DNA of 44,433 nt from Sphingobacteriales bacterium (lineage in GTDB: Bacteria; Bacteroidota; Bacteroidia; Chitinophagales; Chitinophagaceae). The position numbers and the translations under genes were made by a program. Shown here piece by piece: positions 1 to 9,006 of this stretch. The stretch lies in contig REAR01000068.1 of the NCBI GenBank assembly GCA_004295245.1, positions 1 to 44,433 on the forward strand. The letters run 5' to 3'. Under the pieces are notes generated by a model. The model did no database searches, had not been told where the DNA came from, and was given only the letters and a program-made list of their open reading frames with translations. The number at the start of each line of letters is the position of its first letter. Within the stretch, counting starts at the first letter, position 1.

Positions 1-557
1 TAAGATAGTTAGTTAATAATTGTTTGTAATGTTTCAAATCTTCCAAAGGCATTCCCTCTAATTTTGCAGCTTCATCCCAACGGCGCATAGTAATCATCAA
101 TGCAAACAAGGGGTCATTTTCAAAAGCTATTGCTTCAGCTTCATTCATGCGTCCACCCTGATATTCTAATGTTTTCTTACTGGCTTCAGACAATGCCGCA
201 TAATACCCGGGTTCTTTTAATGTAAGGTATCTTTTTGCTGTAACATGACTGCTTACCAATTTACACAACCTGTTTGCAAAGCCTTTTTTTTTCAAATAAA
301 GCGCACCAATTTCTTCGTGGTCTTTAATGCCCCAACCTTCCATGTGGTTATTAGTGGCTGCGGCTACACAAATATGTCCAATATCAAAAGGCAGCAAGCA
401 CCACTTCATCATCATAGCCTTGTTGCTTTGCAAAGGCTGCAGCCTGCAGCATGTGTTCCAGCTGGCTAACCTTTTCACCGGCATACTCTTTGCCTCCATG
501 ATCTTGGTAAAGAGTTATAATTTCTGCTGCAATTTTTGAGGCGGCTTCTTTTCGCAT
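1..557 (-). pseudogene. PhnZ/TmpB-like HD-domain oxygenase, frameshifted and cut by the window edge
   Basis: The minus strand reads from an ATG at 555-557 to the left edge, about 185 codons, close to the usual length of about 190 for the phosphonate-degradation HD-domain family. PhnZ and TmpB are di-iron oxygenases that cleave the C-P bond of hydroxylated aminophosphonates (known for the family). Frame 1 gives 57 codons with the first His ligand motif (EHMLQ) and ends at TGA 384-386. The next frame continues with DIGH, KDHEEIG, SSHVTAKRYL and RRWDEAAK, which match the remaining ligand motifs in order. At the break, only four T residues separate the Ala codon from the Asp of the HD dyad, so about 5 nt are missing, including the dyad His codon. 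The gene lies 6 bp downstream of the phosphatase-like gene. It is either a true pseudogene or a sequence error near a contig end. The family call is fairly firm; the substrate is inferred. Confidence 0.75.
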
Positions 558-563
558 CTATTA

Positions 564-1637
564 TTATTTAATAATACTTTCAATGGGTGCAGCAACCGGA
601 TGAGTGGTGATAAAGGTAAACCCCAGTGATTTGGCAATTGTAGCTGCAATTTGTTTTTGAAACAATTGCATTTCTGTTCTTACTTCTCCAAGAGCAGGTA
701 CTTTTGGACCAATAGCAGCCAGCCATATCTCACTGGCGTCAGTAATTTTTGATCCATGGTGCTTCCACTGTTCTTTAATACTATCTCCACGGCCATGATC
801 GCAGGTAATTAGCAGGGTGGTATTGTTTTTATAAGCGGGCATTGATTGTAGCGTGTTCCATAAATCTGCTATCATTTTATCTTGTGCATGGGCACTGCCA
901 ATATATTGGTCATACATGCCGGCATGTGCAAAGTCATCGGTTTCATCAAAAGCTATATATAGCACTTTAGGTTGGTAGGCTTTCAGGTATTCTCTTGCTG
1001 CCATATAAGTTATAACATCGGGTCTTACACCAATGGGTTTGGTGGTTAAAAATTGCATATCGTTTAATAGGCTTAGTTGTGGGTTGGTGAAAGCCAATGT
1101 GTCAATATCTGCATTTACGTAAATGCCACTGCGCGGCTCGTTTAAAATGTATGGAAATACATCCCATGTGGTGAATGCTGCTACCTTGCCCTGATAGTTT
1201 TTTTGTTTGTTGATAAACTCAAGCACCGTTTCGTTTTTATTATAAATTTTATCGTTAGAGTTTACACTAGTATCTGGGTAGCCGGTAAAAATTTCGTTGT
1301 ACCCGGGGTAGGAGAACCAGTAAGGATTGGCATTGTTAACTTTGTTTTTATATAGCCGGTTGCCGTATAGCTGGCCCTGCTGTGCAATGGTGCTCCATAA
1401 AAATGGAAATAGTTTTTTGCGGCGTTCTGTTTCTGTGGCTGCCCAGAATTTATCGTAAAGTCCTTTTCTATCGTGGTTGTAAACAGAGTCATTCATTAAT
1501 GTTTCGTCGATACCTTTAAATACTTCCTGCCAGCGCATACCATCTAGTGTAACGATTACTACATTGCCGTTTTGTGCTGTTGTTGTGGTAATTGTTATAA
1601 GTGTGAGCAAAAAAATAAATAAGAAATTCTTTTTCAT
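564..1637 (-). CDS. Secreted alkaline-phosphatase-superfamily hydrolase (phosphodiesterase/phosphonate-hydrolase type)
   Basis: This 357-aa protein has an N-terminal signal peptide (hydrophobic run ending TTTTAQ), so it is exported to the periplasm or surface. Two-metal-site motifs of the alkaline phosphatase superfamily are visible: VTLDGMRWQEVF near residue 30 (first metal Asp), YPGYNEIFTG near residue 113 (nucleophile region), DETDDFAHAG near residue 232 (D-x3-D-x2-H metal ligands), TCDHGRGD near residue 280 (DH pair) and HHGS near residue 295 (metal His). The superfamily includes nucleotide pyrophosphatases, phosphodiesterases and phosphonoacetate hydrolase; the sequence does not separate these. 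It sits between susD (171-bp gap holding a dispersed repeat) and a PhnZ-like gene 6 bp downstream. That context favours release of phosphate or a phosphonate from an imported or surface-bound substrate, which is inference. Confidence 0.8.
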   Translation of the reverse strand: MKKNFLFIFLLTLITITTTTAQNGNVVIVTLDGMRWQEVFKGIDETLMNDSVYNHDRKGLYDKFWAATETERRKKLFPFLWSTIAQQGQLYGNRLYKNKVNNANPYWFSYPGYNEIFTGYPDTSVNSNDKIYNKNETVLEFINKQKNYQGKVAAFTTWDVFPYILNEPRSGIYVNADIDTLAFTNPQLSLLNDMQFLTTKPIGVRPDVITYMAAREYLKAYQPKVLYIAFDETDDFAHAGMYDQYIGSAHAQDKMIADLWNTLQSMPAYKNNTTLLITCDHGRGDSIKEQWKHHGSKITDASEIWLAAIGPKVPALGEVRTEMQLFQKQIAATIAKSLGFTFITTHPVAAPIESIIK

Positions 1638-1662
1638 TGTAACTGTTTAATTATTGTTTTGT

Positions 1663-1715
1663 GTTGAAGGGTGCGACGCAAGGATGATGCCCGGAGCGGT
1701 TAGGCTGGTTTACAA
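1663..1715 (+). repeat. Dispersed TGCGACGCAA element, copy 1
   Basis: The core is at 1671-1681, preceded by GTTGAAGG and followed about 25 nt later by GCTGGTTTAC, the typical outer end. It lies in the gap between the susD-like and phosphatase genes. The core continues AAGG rather than the commoner AAC. The middle contains a short CCG/CGG stem. Confidence 0.85.
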
Positions 1716-1808
1716 AAACTATTTAAAGATAAACACTGTAGTTAAAAAAGAGGCGAAACAAAAACAGTTTCGCCTCTTTACCTGTAAGCTGCCGGGTTAT
1801 TGTTGTAC

Positions 1809-3401
1809 TTACTTAATTACCCACATGTCTGCATTGATATCATCGTTACCACTGAATTGACGTTGCAATGCTTGATTTAAATTTTGTCCGTTGGTGGTTC
1901 TTTCTGTACCCGGATATTGAAAGCGTTTAGGAATGAGACCGCTGTTACCAGTGCCGGCGCCACCTTTTGCAAAGGAAGGAATTGCGGTTCTGCGATAGTT
2001 ATAATACGCTTCGTAACCAGAGTGCATGAAGAAGGCAAGGTATTTTTGTTTTAATATTTGCTCTAAGCCAGCGGCAGTGTTACCTGCGTATTTAACGGTG
2101 GGTTGATTGTAATAATCGTTAAACAGGTAGGTTACTTTGTAATTAATATAATCTGCGCTTTCGGTTACTTTACCTCCGGCTTTTAGATAATAAAAATCGT
2201 TGACACCTTCTTTAATACCATAAAAATTTATTGAGGCCTGCATGCCTTTTTTATACCAGTCTTCTGCATCTCCACTGATCCAGCCGCGGTTGATGGCTTC
2301 TGCTATGTTGAAACACATTTCTGAATAACCAACAAGGATACCGCTTTCTGCGGTGTAGGTGTTATAATATCTTTTTCTGCCATAGAATGAATAGATACCT
2401 GGAACAAAACCAGCGCCATTATCTTGGCCTGCTTTTGAAGACATGTCTGCTAAATCTTCTGCTGGGCTTGCACCTACGTATGCATTATGATCTGTAGGCA
2501 ATAAGCCAGCTTTTAATTTTGAACCAGCGGGTTCTGCTACGGCAAATGTGCGGGGATCTTTTAATGCAGTTAGTAAACCTAAGTGGGTTGATGACATGTT
2601 GTAGCGGGTGGCATCAAAACCATAGTTATCCGGATTTACCGGGTATTTATTAAACGGATTGATGTAAACAAACTGCAAGTTATCTGCCATATCATTAAAA
2701 ATGGGATACTTGGTTTTGTTGGCCAGTATATTGTTGAAGCTTGTTTTAATGGCCAGATCTGTGTCTGCTTCTTTTTTGCTTAATGCCACCAATACTCTCA
2801 GGCGAAACGTATTAACTGCTTTTTGCCATTTGCGCAAATCGTTGTTATAATAAAAATCGCCCAATAATGAATTATCTGCATTGCTGATAAGTTGTGTTAA
2901 ATCGGTATTGGCTTCTTCTAGCCATTTGTTTATTTGAATGAAGATGTCTTTTTGAGTATCATAAACAGGAGTTAATGTCTCTGTGCCTTTTAATGCTTCC
3001 TTCATTGGTAAATCGCCCACACGCATCGTCATTTCATAAAATAAATACGCACGAAAGAATTTACCTAATGCTGCATATGGGTTTAATGCGTTTGCACCTC
3101 CGCGAACCGCTTCTTCTTCCATCTTTATTACATTTTTTAGTGTGAGGTAATAAAGGGTGGCGCCTGTCCAGTTGTATTCTTGATTGCCATAATAATTATA
3201 GTTACAGCAGGCGTATTGATTCCAGCGGTGTTCTATACCCCAGGGACGTTGGTTAATACTAACTTCTATACCGTTTAATGCCAGCGATGCCGGTACTGTT
3301 ACGGGGCGGTTAGGATCTGTTTCTAATTCATCAAACCTTTTTTGGCAGCTGGTGGCGGCCACCAGTGTAATTGCCAAAAGGAAGAACAGTTTCTTTTTCA
3401 T
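1809..3401 (-). CDS. SusD/RagB-family outer-membrane nutrient-binding lipoprotein
   Basis: This 530-aa lipoprotein has a signal peptide ending in a lipobox, AATSC, with the lipidated Cys near residue 19. The start is the Met of MKKKLFFLL, which gives a standard signal peptide. The body matches the SusD-like_2 type: the N-terminal DELETDPNRPV motif, then TPR-like helices with YAALGKFFRAYLFYEMT near residue 110, and a C-terminal IPKRFQYPGTE segment. SusD proteins form a lid over their partner SusC and capture the ligand at the cell surface (known for the family). The gene is 19 bp downstream of the SusC gene, so the two should be co-transcribed. SusD sequences do not predict the ligand well. 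The phosphatase and PhnZ-like genes downstream point to a phosphorus compound rather than a glycan, which is inference. Confidence 0.93.
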   Translation of the reverse strand: MKKKLFFLLAITLVAATSCQKRFDELETDPNRPVTVPASLALNGIEVSINQRPWGIEHRWNQYACCNYNYYGNQEYNWTGATLYYLTLKNVIKMEEEAVRGGANALNPYAALGKFFRAYLFYEMTMRVGDLPMKEALKGTETLTPVYDTQKDIFIQINKWLEEANTDLTQLISNADNSLLGDFYYNNDLRKWQKAVNTFRLRVLVALSKKEADTDLAIKTSFNNILANKTKYPIFNDMADNLQFVYINPFNKYPVNPDNYGFDATRYNMSSTHLGLLTALKDPRTFAVAEPAGSKLKAGLLPTDHNAYVGASPAEDLADMSSKAGQDNGAGFVPGIYSFYGRKRYYNTYTAESGILVGYSEMCFNIAEAINRGWISGDAEDWYKKGMQASINFYGIKEGVNDFYYLKAGGKVTESADYINYKVTYLFNDYYNQPTVKYAGNTAAGLEQILKQKYLAFFMHSGYEAYYNYRRTAIPSFAKGGAGTGNSGLIPKRFQYPGTERTTNGQNLNQALQRQFSGNDDINADMWVIK

Positions 3402-3420
3402 AATTTACTTTTTTATGGTT

Positions 3421-6400
3421 TTAGAATACCAGGTTAATGTTAAAGCCAAATCTTTTTACGGTAGGTGATTGCAGGCTGCTGCTTGTTTGGCTGCCGGCAT
3501 ACTGATCTATATCCACATCTTTATTCTTTTTGTCTGTGAAATAGAAAAGATTTCTACCCACAAATGAAATGGTGGCGCTTTTGATAAATGTTCTTTCTAA
3601 AACTTTAGCAGGCACGCTATAGCCAAATGTGATCTCTCTTATTTTAGAGAAGGTTTTACTCATCAGGTTGCCTTCTGCTGTTGAGTAGTAGCGGCTGATA
3701 TAATCTTGCAGATATGTTTTAACAGTGTTGGGAGCAAAAGTTAAATCTTTGTAGTTAGTGATACGACCTGTTACCGCATCGTACTGTGGTGTACCGCTGG
3801 TTATAACAACCCCTTCGCCTACCCACGATTTTACTTCTTTGTAATCCTGGTAGCGTGCATCGCCCATTGCGCCTTGTACTGTTTCTATATGACGGCCACC
3901 CCGGAAGGTTTGACGACGGATATAATTTTCCATAGTGCCGCCCACACGTCCATCAATTTGAACAGTAAGATTAAAGCCTTTGTAACGAAATTTGTTGGTT
4001 AAGCCCCAAACCCAATCTGGATTACCATAGCCAAGGATTTGATTTTTAGGATACCGTAAAGGACGACCCCCTGCATCATTAATAATTTGTCCATCTGGGG
4101 TGCGAACAAATGCCTGTCCTTGGTAAATATCTAATCGGTCACCTTTTTTTACAAACAAATCACCTACTTGTATGGAGTCTGCTGGCAATTCAGCATAGGT
4201 TTGCTTGTAAGTACTCCAGTTGAATAAAACATCCCACTGAAAACCAGACTTTGTAGTTATGGGGTTGCCGCTTAATGCCAGCTCAACACCATTGGTTTTG
4301 TATTTGGCGGCATTTATAAAGAGGGCGGTATAGCCGGTTGTTTGAGAAATAGGGTTACGGAAGATCTGAGGCCCGTCTATATAACTGAAATAAACAGCGT
4401 CTAAGGCAATTTTATTTTTCAGAAAACGAATATCAAATCCAGCTTCATAATTGGTACGGGCAGCGGTGGCAATATCATCGTACAAATTATCTGTGTAGTA
4501 AGCAGCGGTGGTATTATTATAATCTAAACGGGTATTATAAACTTTGCTTACCAGGTTATAGGTAGGTCCATCATAAGAAGTGCTGTAGGGTGCGCCATAA
4601 CCAATAGGGTAGGATGCGGGCCCGATATATGCCTGGGTGCCGCCATCTCTAACATTAGCAAAAGAACCTTTTAGTTTTAAGAATGAAATGGCTTGTGGCA
4701 TCTTTATATAATCTGATACCACCGTACTAACCGAAACAGATGGATATGTTCCGGGTTTTGAACCGGGGATGGCCGATGATTTATCGGTACGTACAGTAGC
4801 GCTGATGTTTACATAATTTTTATAAGAAATATCTGCAGAAGCATAGGCGCTTAATACGAGTAACTCAGATTCAAAGCTGGCAGCTTTAATAGGGTTACGG
4901 GAGTTAGAAAAATTATAAACGCCGGGTACATTCAAATAATCGGTTGAAGTAAAATTAGAATTGAACCGCATGTTACGGATATTGCCTCCTGCCATTGCGT
5001 TAACACTCCAATCTTTCAGAAATGTTTTTTTGTAACGGACCAATAACTCGGTATTGTTTTCAAATAATTTACGCAGGTCTTCACGGTAATCTCCACGGGC
5101 TTCTTCACGGCCATAAGAGGTTGCTGAGAAAGGAAACTTTTCTGTGCGTAATAAATCATAACTGGTTACAGAAGCACGGCCTAAAATTTCAAGATCTTTT
5201 ATGGGTTTAAAGCTTAAAGAAGTGTAGCCATAAAAATCATTCTTGTAATGACTACGTAACCATTCCTTTGTTAAAAACCAGGGGTTATTGTAGCGCTGGT
5301 ACTCTGCATAAATTTGTTGTACACCTTCTTTACCGGGTTGCCAGTAATTGCGCATATCATCAATATTCCAATCGGCTCCTCCCCAAATAGTAATATTATA
5401 GATCATGCTATTGGGGCCATATTGTACATCAGGCACGTTGGGTGTAAATTGGCGGTTAAAGTTTACGTTGGCTTCAAAACGTAATTTATCAGAAAAATTA
5501 TGACCTACTGCCGTATTAAAGTTTACACTGTTTAATTGTGTGTTAGGCACAATACCTTTTTGATAAGTATGTGTTAAGGAAAAACGCAGATCAGATTTTT
5601 CTGTGCTGGAGGATACGGCAATATTATTAGTGGTTAACAAACCTGTTTGAATAAAGCGATTCAGGTTGTCTTTACCACGTGCTAACCATGGCGTTGGTTT
5701 GCGCAAACCAGTAACAGGGTCTAAAGGGCTATCGTATTGAGCAATTAGTTGTCCTTCAAACTTAGGTCCCCAAATATCATAATCGCCATCATTTAAACCG
5801 CCGCCGCGGCCGTTTACAAACGAATAACGGCCATGGTCGCCAGGGCCATATTCATCCTGCACTTTTGGAATGGCCACAAAACCACTCTCAAACATAGTGC
5901 TGCTATTAAACTCTACGGAGTAGCCTCTTTTATCTCGGCTGCCTTTTTTTGTATTAATTATTATTGCTCCGTTAATGGCACGGTTGCCATATAAAGCAGC
6001 AGCAGTCGGTCCTTTTAACACTGTATAGCTTTCAACATCATCAGGGCTTATATTCCAGGTATCAGAATTAATGGGTACACCATCTACCACAAAAAAGTTA
6101 AGACTGTTACCACGCAATAATACTTGGGGCCGGCCTAATATTTCTGCAGATGTACCTATAGATAAACCAGCAACTTTGCCCACAAGGCCATTAATGGCAT
6201 TGGGTTCTCTGGCCTTAATTAAATCGGCACCTTTTACTTCTTGTGTTGAGTAACCAATACGCTTGGCATCTTTTTTTATACCTAATGCGGTTACCACAAC
6301 TTCATTCAGGCTTTTAGAGTCTGGTATAAGGCTAATAATACCAATACCATTTGCAATTGTAATTTGAGTTTGTACATAACCAACAGAAGAAATCAGTAAC

Positions 6401-6618
6401 ACATCATCTTCTTTGGCTGTAATTGAAAATCTTCCGGTAGCATCACTGGTAGTTTGTTTACCACTAGACACTAATTTAACGGTTGCACCAGCAATGGGTT
6501 GCTGGTTATCGTTGGCTACAATGCGGCCATTAACGCTGCGCTGTGCCAGACAGACTATATTAATAGTCAAATAAACAATCAGCCACAAGGCTCTTGTTAA
6601 TACTGTTGTTTTCATCAT
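3421..6618 (-). CDS. SusC/RagA-family TonB-dependent outer-membrane transporter
   Basis: This 1065-aa protein has a signal peptide (ending CLAQ), then a carboxypeptidase-regulatory-like domain (VNGRIVANDNQQPIAGATV, about residues 28-95). Next comes the SusC signature region LNEVVVTALGIKKDAK and a plug domain (about 120-225, with VLLRGN and a YTVLKGPTAAALYG segment). The rest is a long beta-barrel ending in an aromatic outer-membrane signal, GFNINLVF. SusC proteins import substrates across the outer membrane using TonB energy and a SusD partner. It is the first gene of a minus-strand operon SusC, SusD, phosphatase, PhnZ-like. Length and domain order are normal for the family, and no N-terminal STN domain is evident. 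The upstream 254-bp gap contains CACATTTGC on the minus strand near 6650, one base off the Bacteroidota -7 consensus. Confidence 0.95.
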   Translation of the reverse strand: MMKTTVLTRALWLIVYLTINIVCLAQRSVNGRIVANDNQQPIAGATVKLVSSGKQTTSDATGRFSITAKEDDVLLISSVGYVQTQITIANGIGIISLIPDSKSLNEVVVTALGIKKDAKRIGYSTQEVKGADLIKAREPNAINGLVGKVAGLSIGTSAEILGRPQVLLRGNSLNFFVVDGVPINSDTWNISPDDVESYTVLKGPTAAALYGNRAINGAIIINTKKGSRDKRGYSVEFNSSTMFESGFVAIPKVQDEYGPGDHGRYSFVNGRGGGLNDGDYDIWGPKFEGQLIAQYDSPLDPVTGLRKPTPWLARGKDNLNRFIQTGLLTTNNIAVSSSTEKSDLRFSLTHTYQKGIVPNTQLNSVNFNTAVGHNFSDKLRFEANVNFNRQFTPNVPDVQYGPNSMIYNITIWGGADWNIDDMRNYWQPGKEGVQQIYAEYQRYNNPWFLTKEWLRSHYKNDFYGYTSLSFKPIKDLEILGRASVTSYDLLRTEKFPFSATSYGREEARGDYREDLRKLFENNTELLVRYKKTFLKDWSVNAMAGGNIRNMRFNSNFTSTDYLNVPGVYNFSNSRNPIKAASFESELLVLSAYASADISYKNYVNISATVRTDKSSAIPGSKPGTYPSVSVSTVVSDYIKMPQAISFLKLKGSFANVRDGGTQAYIGPASYPIGYGAPYSTSYDGPTYNLVSKVYNTRLDYNNTTAAYYTDNLYDDIATAARTNYEAGFDIRFLKNKIALDAVYFSYIDGPQIFRNPISQTTGYTALFINAAKYKTNGVELALSGNPITTKSGFQWDVLFNWSTYKQTYAELPADSIQVGDLFVKKGDRLDIYQGQAFVRTPDGQIINDAGGRPLRYPKNQILGYGNPDWVWGLTNKFRYKGFNLTVQIDGRVGGTMENYIRRQTFRGGRHIETVQGAMGDARYQDYKEVKSWVGEGVVITSGTPQYDAVTGRITNYKDLTFAPNTVKTYLQDYISRYYSTAEGNLMSKTFSKIREITFGYSVPAKVLERTFIKSATISFVGRNLFYFTDKKNKDVDIDQYAGSQTSSSLQSPTVKRFGFNINLVF

Positions 6619-6817
6619 ATGCAGTTTGTTTTAGTAGTTTACTTACTGCAAATGTGAAAGTGGCCTGTAATGAAAATGTTACTGTACTATTACCAAACAA
6701 TTAAGCTTAAAGAAAACACGGTTAAACGCTGCAACTGTTTGATATCGTGTGAATGAATTATGAAGGAATTGTAATTTCTTTATTACGAAAACTAAAAGAC
6801 CTGAGCTTTGCCCTGCT

Positions 6818-6869
6818 GTTGCAGGGTGCGACGCAACCAATGCCGGGCTTTGCACCCGTGGTGATACAA
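6818..6869 (+). repeat. Dispersed TGCGACGCAA element, copy 2
   Basis: The core GTGCGACGCAAC is at 6826-6837, followed by a CGGG/CCCG mini-stem and GTGGTGATAC as a diverged outer end. GGGTGC (6824-6829) can also pair with GCACCC further on. It lies between susC and scpA, just past the scpA stop. Confidence 0.8.
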
Positions 6870-6872
6870 AAA

Positions 6873-7667
6873 TTATTCTGTTACTTCTGGGGCGAATGAC
6901 TGAAAAACATCTTCTTCACGTTCTTCATTCCATTCTATAATAAAATTATTGCTGCCTTCACCGGTCATAATACTCATGTAGCGCATTTGAATTAATTCTA
7001 GCAGCGATAAGAAAAAAAATATGGCATGAATGCGGTTTTCGCAGTTTTCAAATACTTTTTCAAAGGCAACCGTTTTATGTTCTTTAACACGGGTCAGCAT
7101 TTCTTCTCGGCTACTTTCCATGGTGTAATTATAGCGCACCACGGTATGCACCGGCCGGTTATTTTTATCGTATAAACGTTGCATTACTTTTTCAAACGTC
7201 TTCATTAGTTTAAATAAAGTAATGGCCTGTATCTCGGTGCCTTCGCCGGCTTCTTCACCAACAGATGATAATTCTTTTTGCAGGTTGCCACGCTTTACCA
7301 TCAGCATCCGTGTAGCTTCCATCTCAGCCATTTGCACAGCCGCCTCTTTATATCTTTTATACTCTAAAATTTTATCAATCAGTTCCTGGCGGGGGTCAAT
7401 TTCATTACCCTGTGCATCTATTTCTTTACGCGGCAGTAGCATTTTAGCTTTAATGCGCATGAGTGTAGATATAAAGAGAATGAACTCGCTGCTCAACTCA
7501 ATATTCAGTTTCTCCTGCGTGTGTATGTACGCTAAAAAATCAGTAATAATTTTTGTGATAGGTATATTATAAATATCCAGTTCATCTCTTTCAATAAAAA
7601 AAAGTAACAGGTCAAACGGACCTTCAAACTGTGGTAACTTTATTTGATACGATATGGGTTGGCTCAC
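6873..7667 (-). CDS. scpA: Segregation and condensation protein A
   Basis: This 264-aa cytoplasmic kleisin bridges the SMC heads with ScpB and compacts and segregates the chromosome (known for the family). The N-terminal signature YQIKLPQFEGPFDLLLFFIE and the following IYNIPITKI and SSEFILFISTLMRIKAKMLL are the SMC-binding helices of ScpA. The C-terminal winged-helix region FFFLSLLELIQMRY is present near residues 218-231. Length is normal. Start at MSQPISYQIKL agrees with the family. scpB is not in the window. The gene stands alone on the minus strand, bounded by dispersed-repeat copies on both sides (6818-6869 and 7688-7739). Confidence 0.95.
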   Translation of the reverse strand: MSQPISYQIKLPQFEGPFDLLLFFIERDELDIYNIPITKIITDFLAYIHTQEKLNIELSSEFILFISTLMRIKAKMLLPRKEIDAQGNEIDPRQELIDKILEYKRYKEAAVQMAEMEATRMLMVKRGNLQKELSSVGEEAGEGTEIQAITLFKLMKTFEKVMQRLYDKNNRPVHTVVRYNYTMESSREEMLTRVKEHKTVAFEKVFENCENRIHAIFFFLSLLELIQMRYMSIMTGEGSNNFIIEWNEEREEDVFQSFAPEVTE

Positions 7668-7687
7668 AATTTTTTATTTTTTTTTTG

Positions 7688-7739
7688 ATAATCAGCAATA
7701 GTATTTCATATCAGCAGTTGTTGCGTCGCACCCTTCAAC
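7688..7739 (-). repeat. Dispersed TGCGACGCAA element, copy 3
   Basis: The minus-oriented core (GTTGCGTCGCAC on the plus strand) is at 7720-7731. It is preceded by ATAATCAGCAAT as the outer end and followed by CCTTCAAC. It lies just upstream of scpA. Confidence 0.85.
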
Positions 7740-7773
7740 AGCAGCGCCAGTAGCAGCAACGCACACAAAAACA

Positions 7774-7802
7774 AACGTCTCAACTTATTAAGTTGAGACG
7801 TT
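7774..7802 (-). terminator. Strong hairpin, likely terminator of the DUF3078 gene
   Basis: A perfect 14-bp inverted repeat (AACGTCTCAACTTA and its complement) has a single central base. On the minus strand it is followed by TGTTTTTG. It sits about 100 bp past the stop of the minus-strand DUF3078 gene. The stem is nearly symmetric, so some effect on the other strand is possible. Confidence 0.65.
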
Positions 7803-7902
7803 GGCAAACCTACACTAAAATTAGGTGCTATTGAAATTTGGCGCCACTGCTGGTTTCAAATTGTACATAAAATGTGTACATAAACAGCTGGCGGCCGCTG
7901 GC

Positions 7903-8925
7903 TTAAAATTTAGTTGAAAAACCTACACCCAGCAAAGAACGCATTTGCGTAGCCGGAGAAGTTTTTTTAGGCCCAAACTGGCGGATATCGTCATCATAAA
8001 TCACGTCAAAATTATAAGTAACATTCAGCCATTTGTTTACTTTCATTGAAATTACGTTGGTCCAGAATATATCTACTTTTTCGGGATGCGCTTCTTTTGA
8101 AGCTGTTGGCTTGCCGGGTACCGGGGCCTTCAGGTAATTAGAGTAAAGGTCTAAACGGCTTTGGTAAGTAACGTTTTTAAATATTTCTTTCTTAAAGTTA
8201 GCAGAAACAAAACCGCCTACCTGTATTGCCACCTGTTGGCGGGGGTTAACACCATAGGTTTGTGCCAGCGGCGTTTCCACAAAACCATCAGAAGGGTCAA
8301 CACCACCTTGAAAGTAATAGCTGTAAGGATTATTGGTAACAATAATCCAACGGGCAGATACCGGAGAAGCAAACACACTGAAATAGGAAGTTGGCTTCCA
8401 GGTAAAACCCGGGGCAATGGTTAAATACGCAGGTGCAAATAACCCCGAAATTCTTTTTTGCAGCCCTTTGCCACGGTAATCATAATTAAAACCATCAGTA
8501 AATTGGGTACGGAAGTTAACCATACCAGATAAATCTAACTTTGGTTTTAATGCGTAACCGTAACGGCTTAGTAAATCTAAGCGATCATCTGTTTTTCTTA
8601 CGCCTTGGCTGGTTGTGTTAACCATGGCATAGCTAAAATCAATATTGTTAGACCAGCTATGTTTACCCCACTGTTTATTTGCAAACAGGTTCATAAAAGC
8701 AGCTGTAGAAAATGAGAATTTTTCTGCACCGGCAGCCCAGTTACGGCTTCCACCCTGTGCCAGGTTTAATGAAAATAAGCCACCTTTTTGCCAGCCTTTT
8801 TTCTTAGGATCAGCAGCTTTAATTTCTTTTGCCGCAGTTGCTTGTATTTCTTTTAGGTTACTGTCCTGTGCTTTTGCATTAACCAGGCAGGTAGCTGAAA
8901 TAGCTACGAGTAAGAATTTTCTCAT
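7903..8925 (-). CDS. DUF3078 domain protein, predicted outer-membrane beta-barrel
   Basis: From the chosen start (MRKFLLVAIS) the protein is 340 aa with a signal peptide ending VNAKAQ. An in-frame Met 12 codons upstream (8959-8961) falls inside the mscL terminator hairpin and would bury the signal peptide, so it is rejected. After a charged linker (KKGWQKGGLFSLNLAQGG, about residues 42-60), the sequence matches the DUF3078 family: alternating aromatic and polar stretches such as SWSNNIDFSYAMVNT, DRLDLLSRYGYAL and a C-terminal GVGFSTKF, typical of beta strands ending in an outer-membrane signal. No molecular function is established for the family. It is monocistronic by its flanking terminators. 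Confidence 0.85.
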   Translation of the reverse strand: MRKFLLVAISATCLVNAKAQDSNLKEIQATAAKEIKAADPKKKGWQKGGLFSLNLAQGGSRNWAAGAEKFSFSTAAFMNLFANKQWGKHSWSNNIDFSYAMVNTTSQGVRKTDDRLDLLSRYGYALKPKLDLSGMVNFRTQFTDGFNYDYRGKGLQKRISGLFAPAYLTIAPGFTWKPTSYFSVFASPVSARWIIVTNNPYSYYFQGGVDPSDGFVETPLAQTYGVNPRQQVAIQVGGFVSANFKKEIFKNVTYQSRLDLYSNYLKAPVPGKPTASKEAHPEKVDIFWTNVISMKVNKWLNVTYNFDVIYDDDIRQFGPKKTSPATQMRSLLGVGFSTKF

Positions 8926-8954
8926 ATTCTGTTGAGTATTTGGTTTATTTAAAA

Positions 8955-8986
8955 TCACCATTCCGGCCGGGTAGCTGGAATGGTGA
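8955..8986 (-). terminator. Rho-independent terminator of mscL
   Basis: On the minus strand TCACCATTCC pairs with GGAATGGTGA (10 bp) around a 12-nt GC-rich loop and is followed by TTTTAAATAAA. It begins about 20 bp after the mscL stop and precedes the DUF3078 start. Confidence 0.7.
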
Positions 8987-9006
8987 CAAATATAGCCTTA
9001 AAAATT

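Noticed and set aside
245-539. Plus-strand open frames at the left end
   Set aside because: They are antisense to the PhnZ-like gene, whose conserved motifs are clear on the minus strand.
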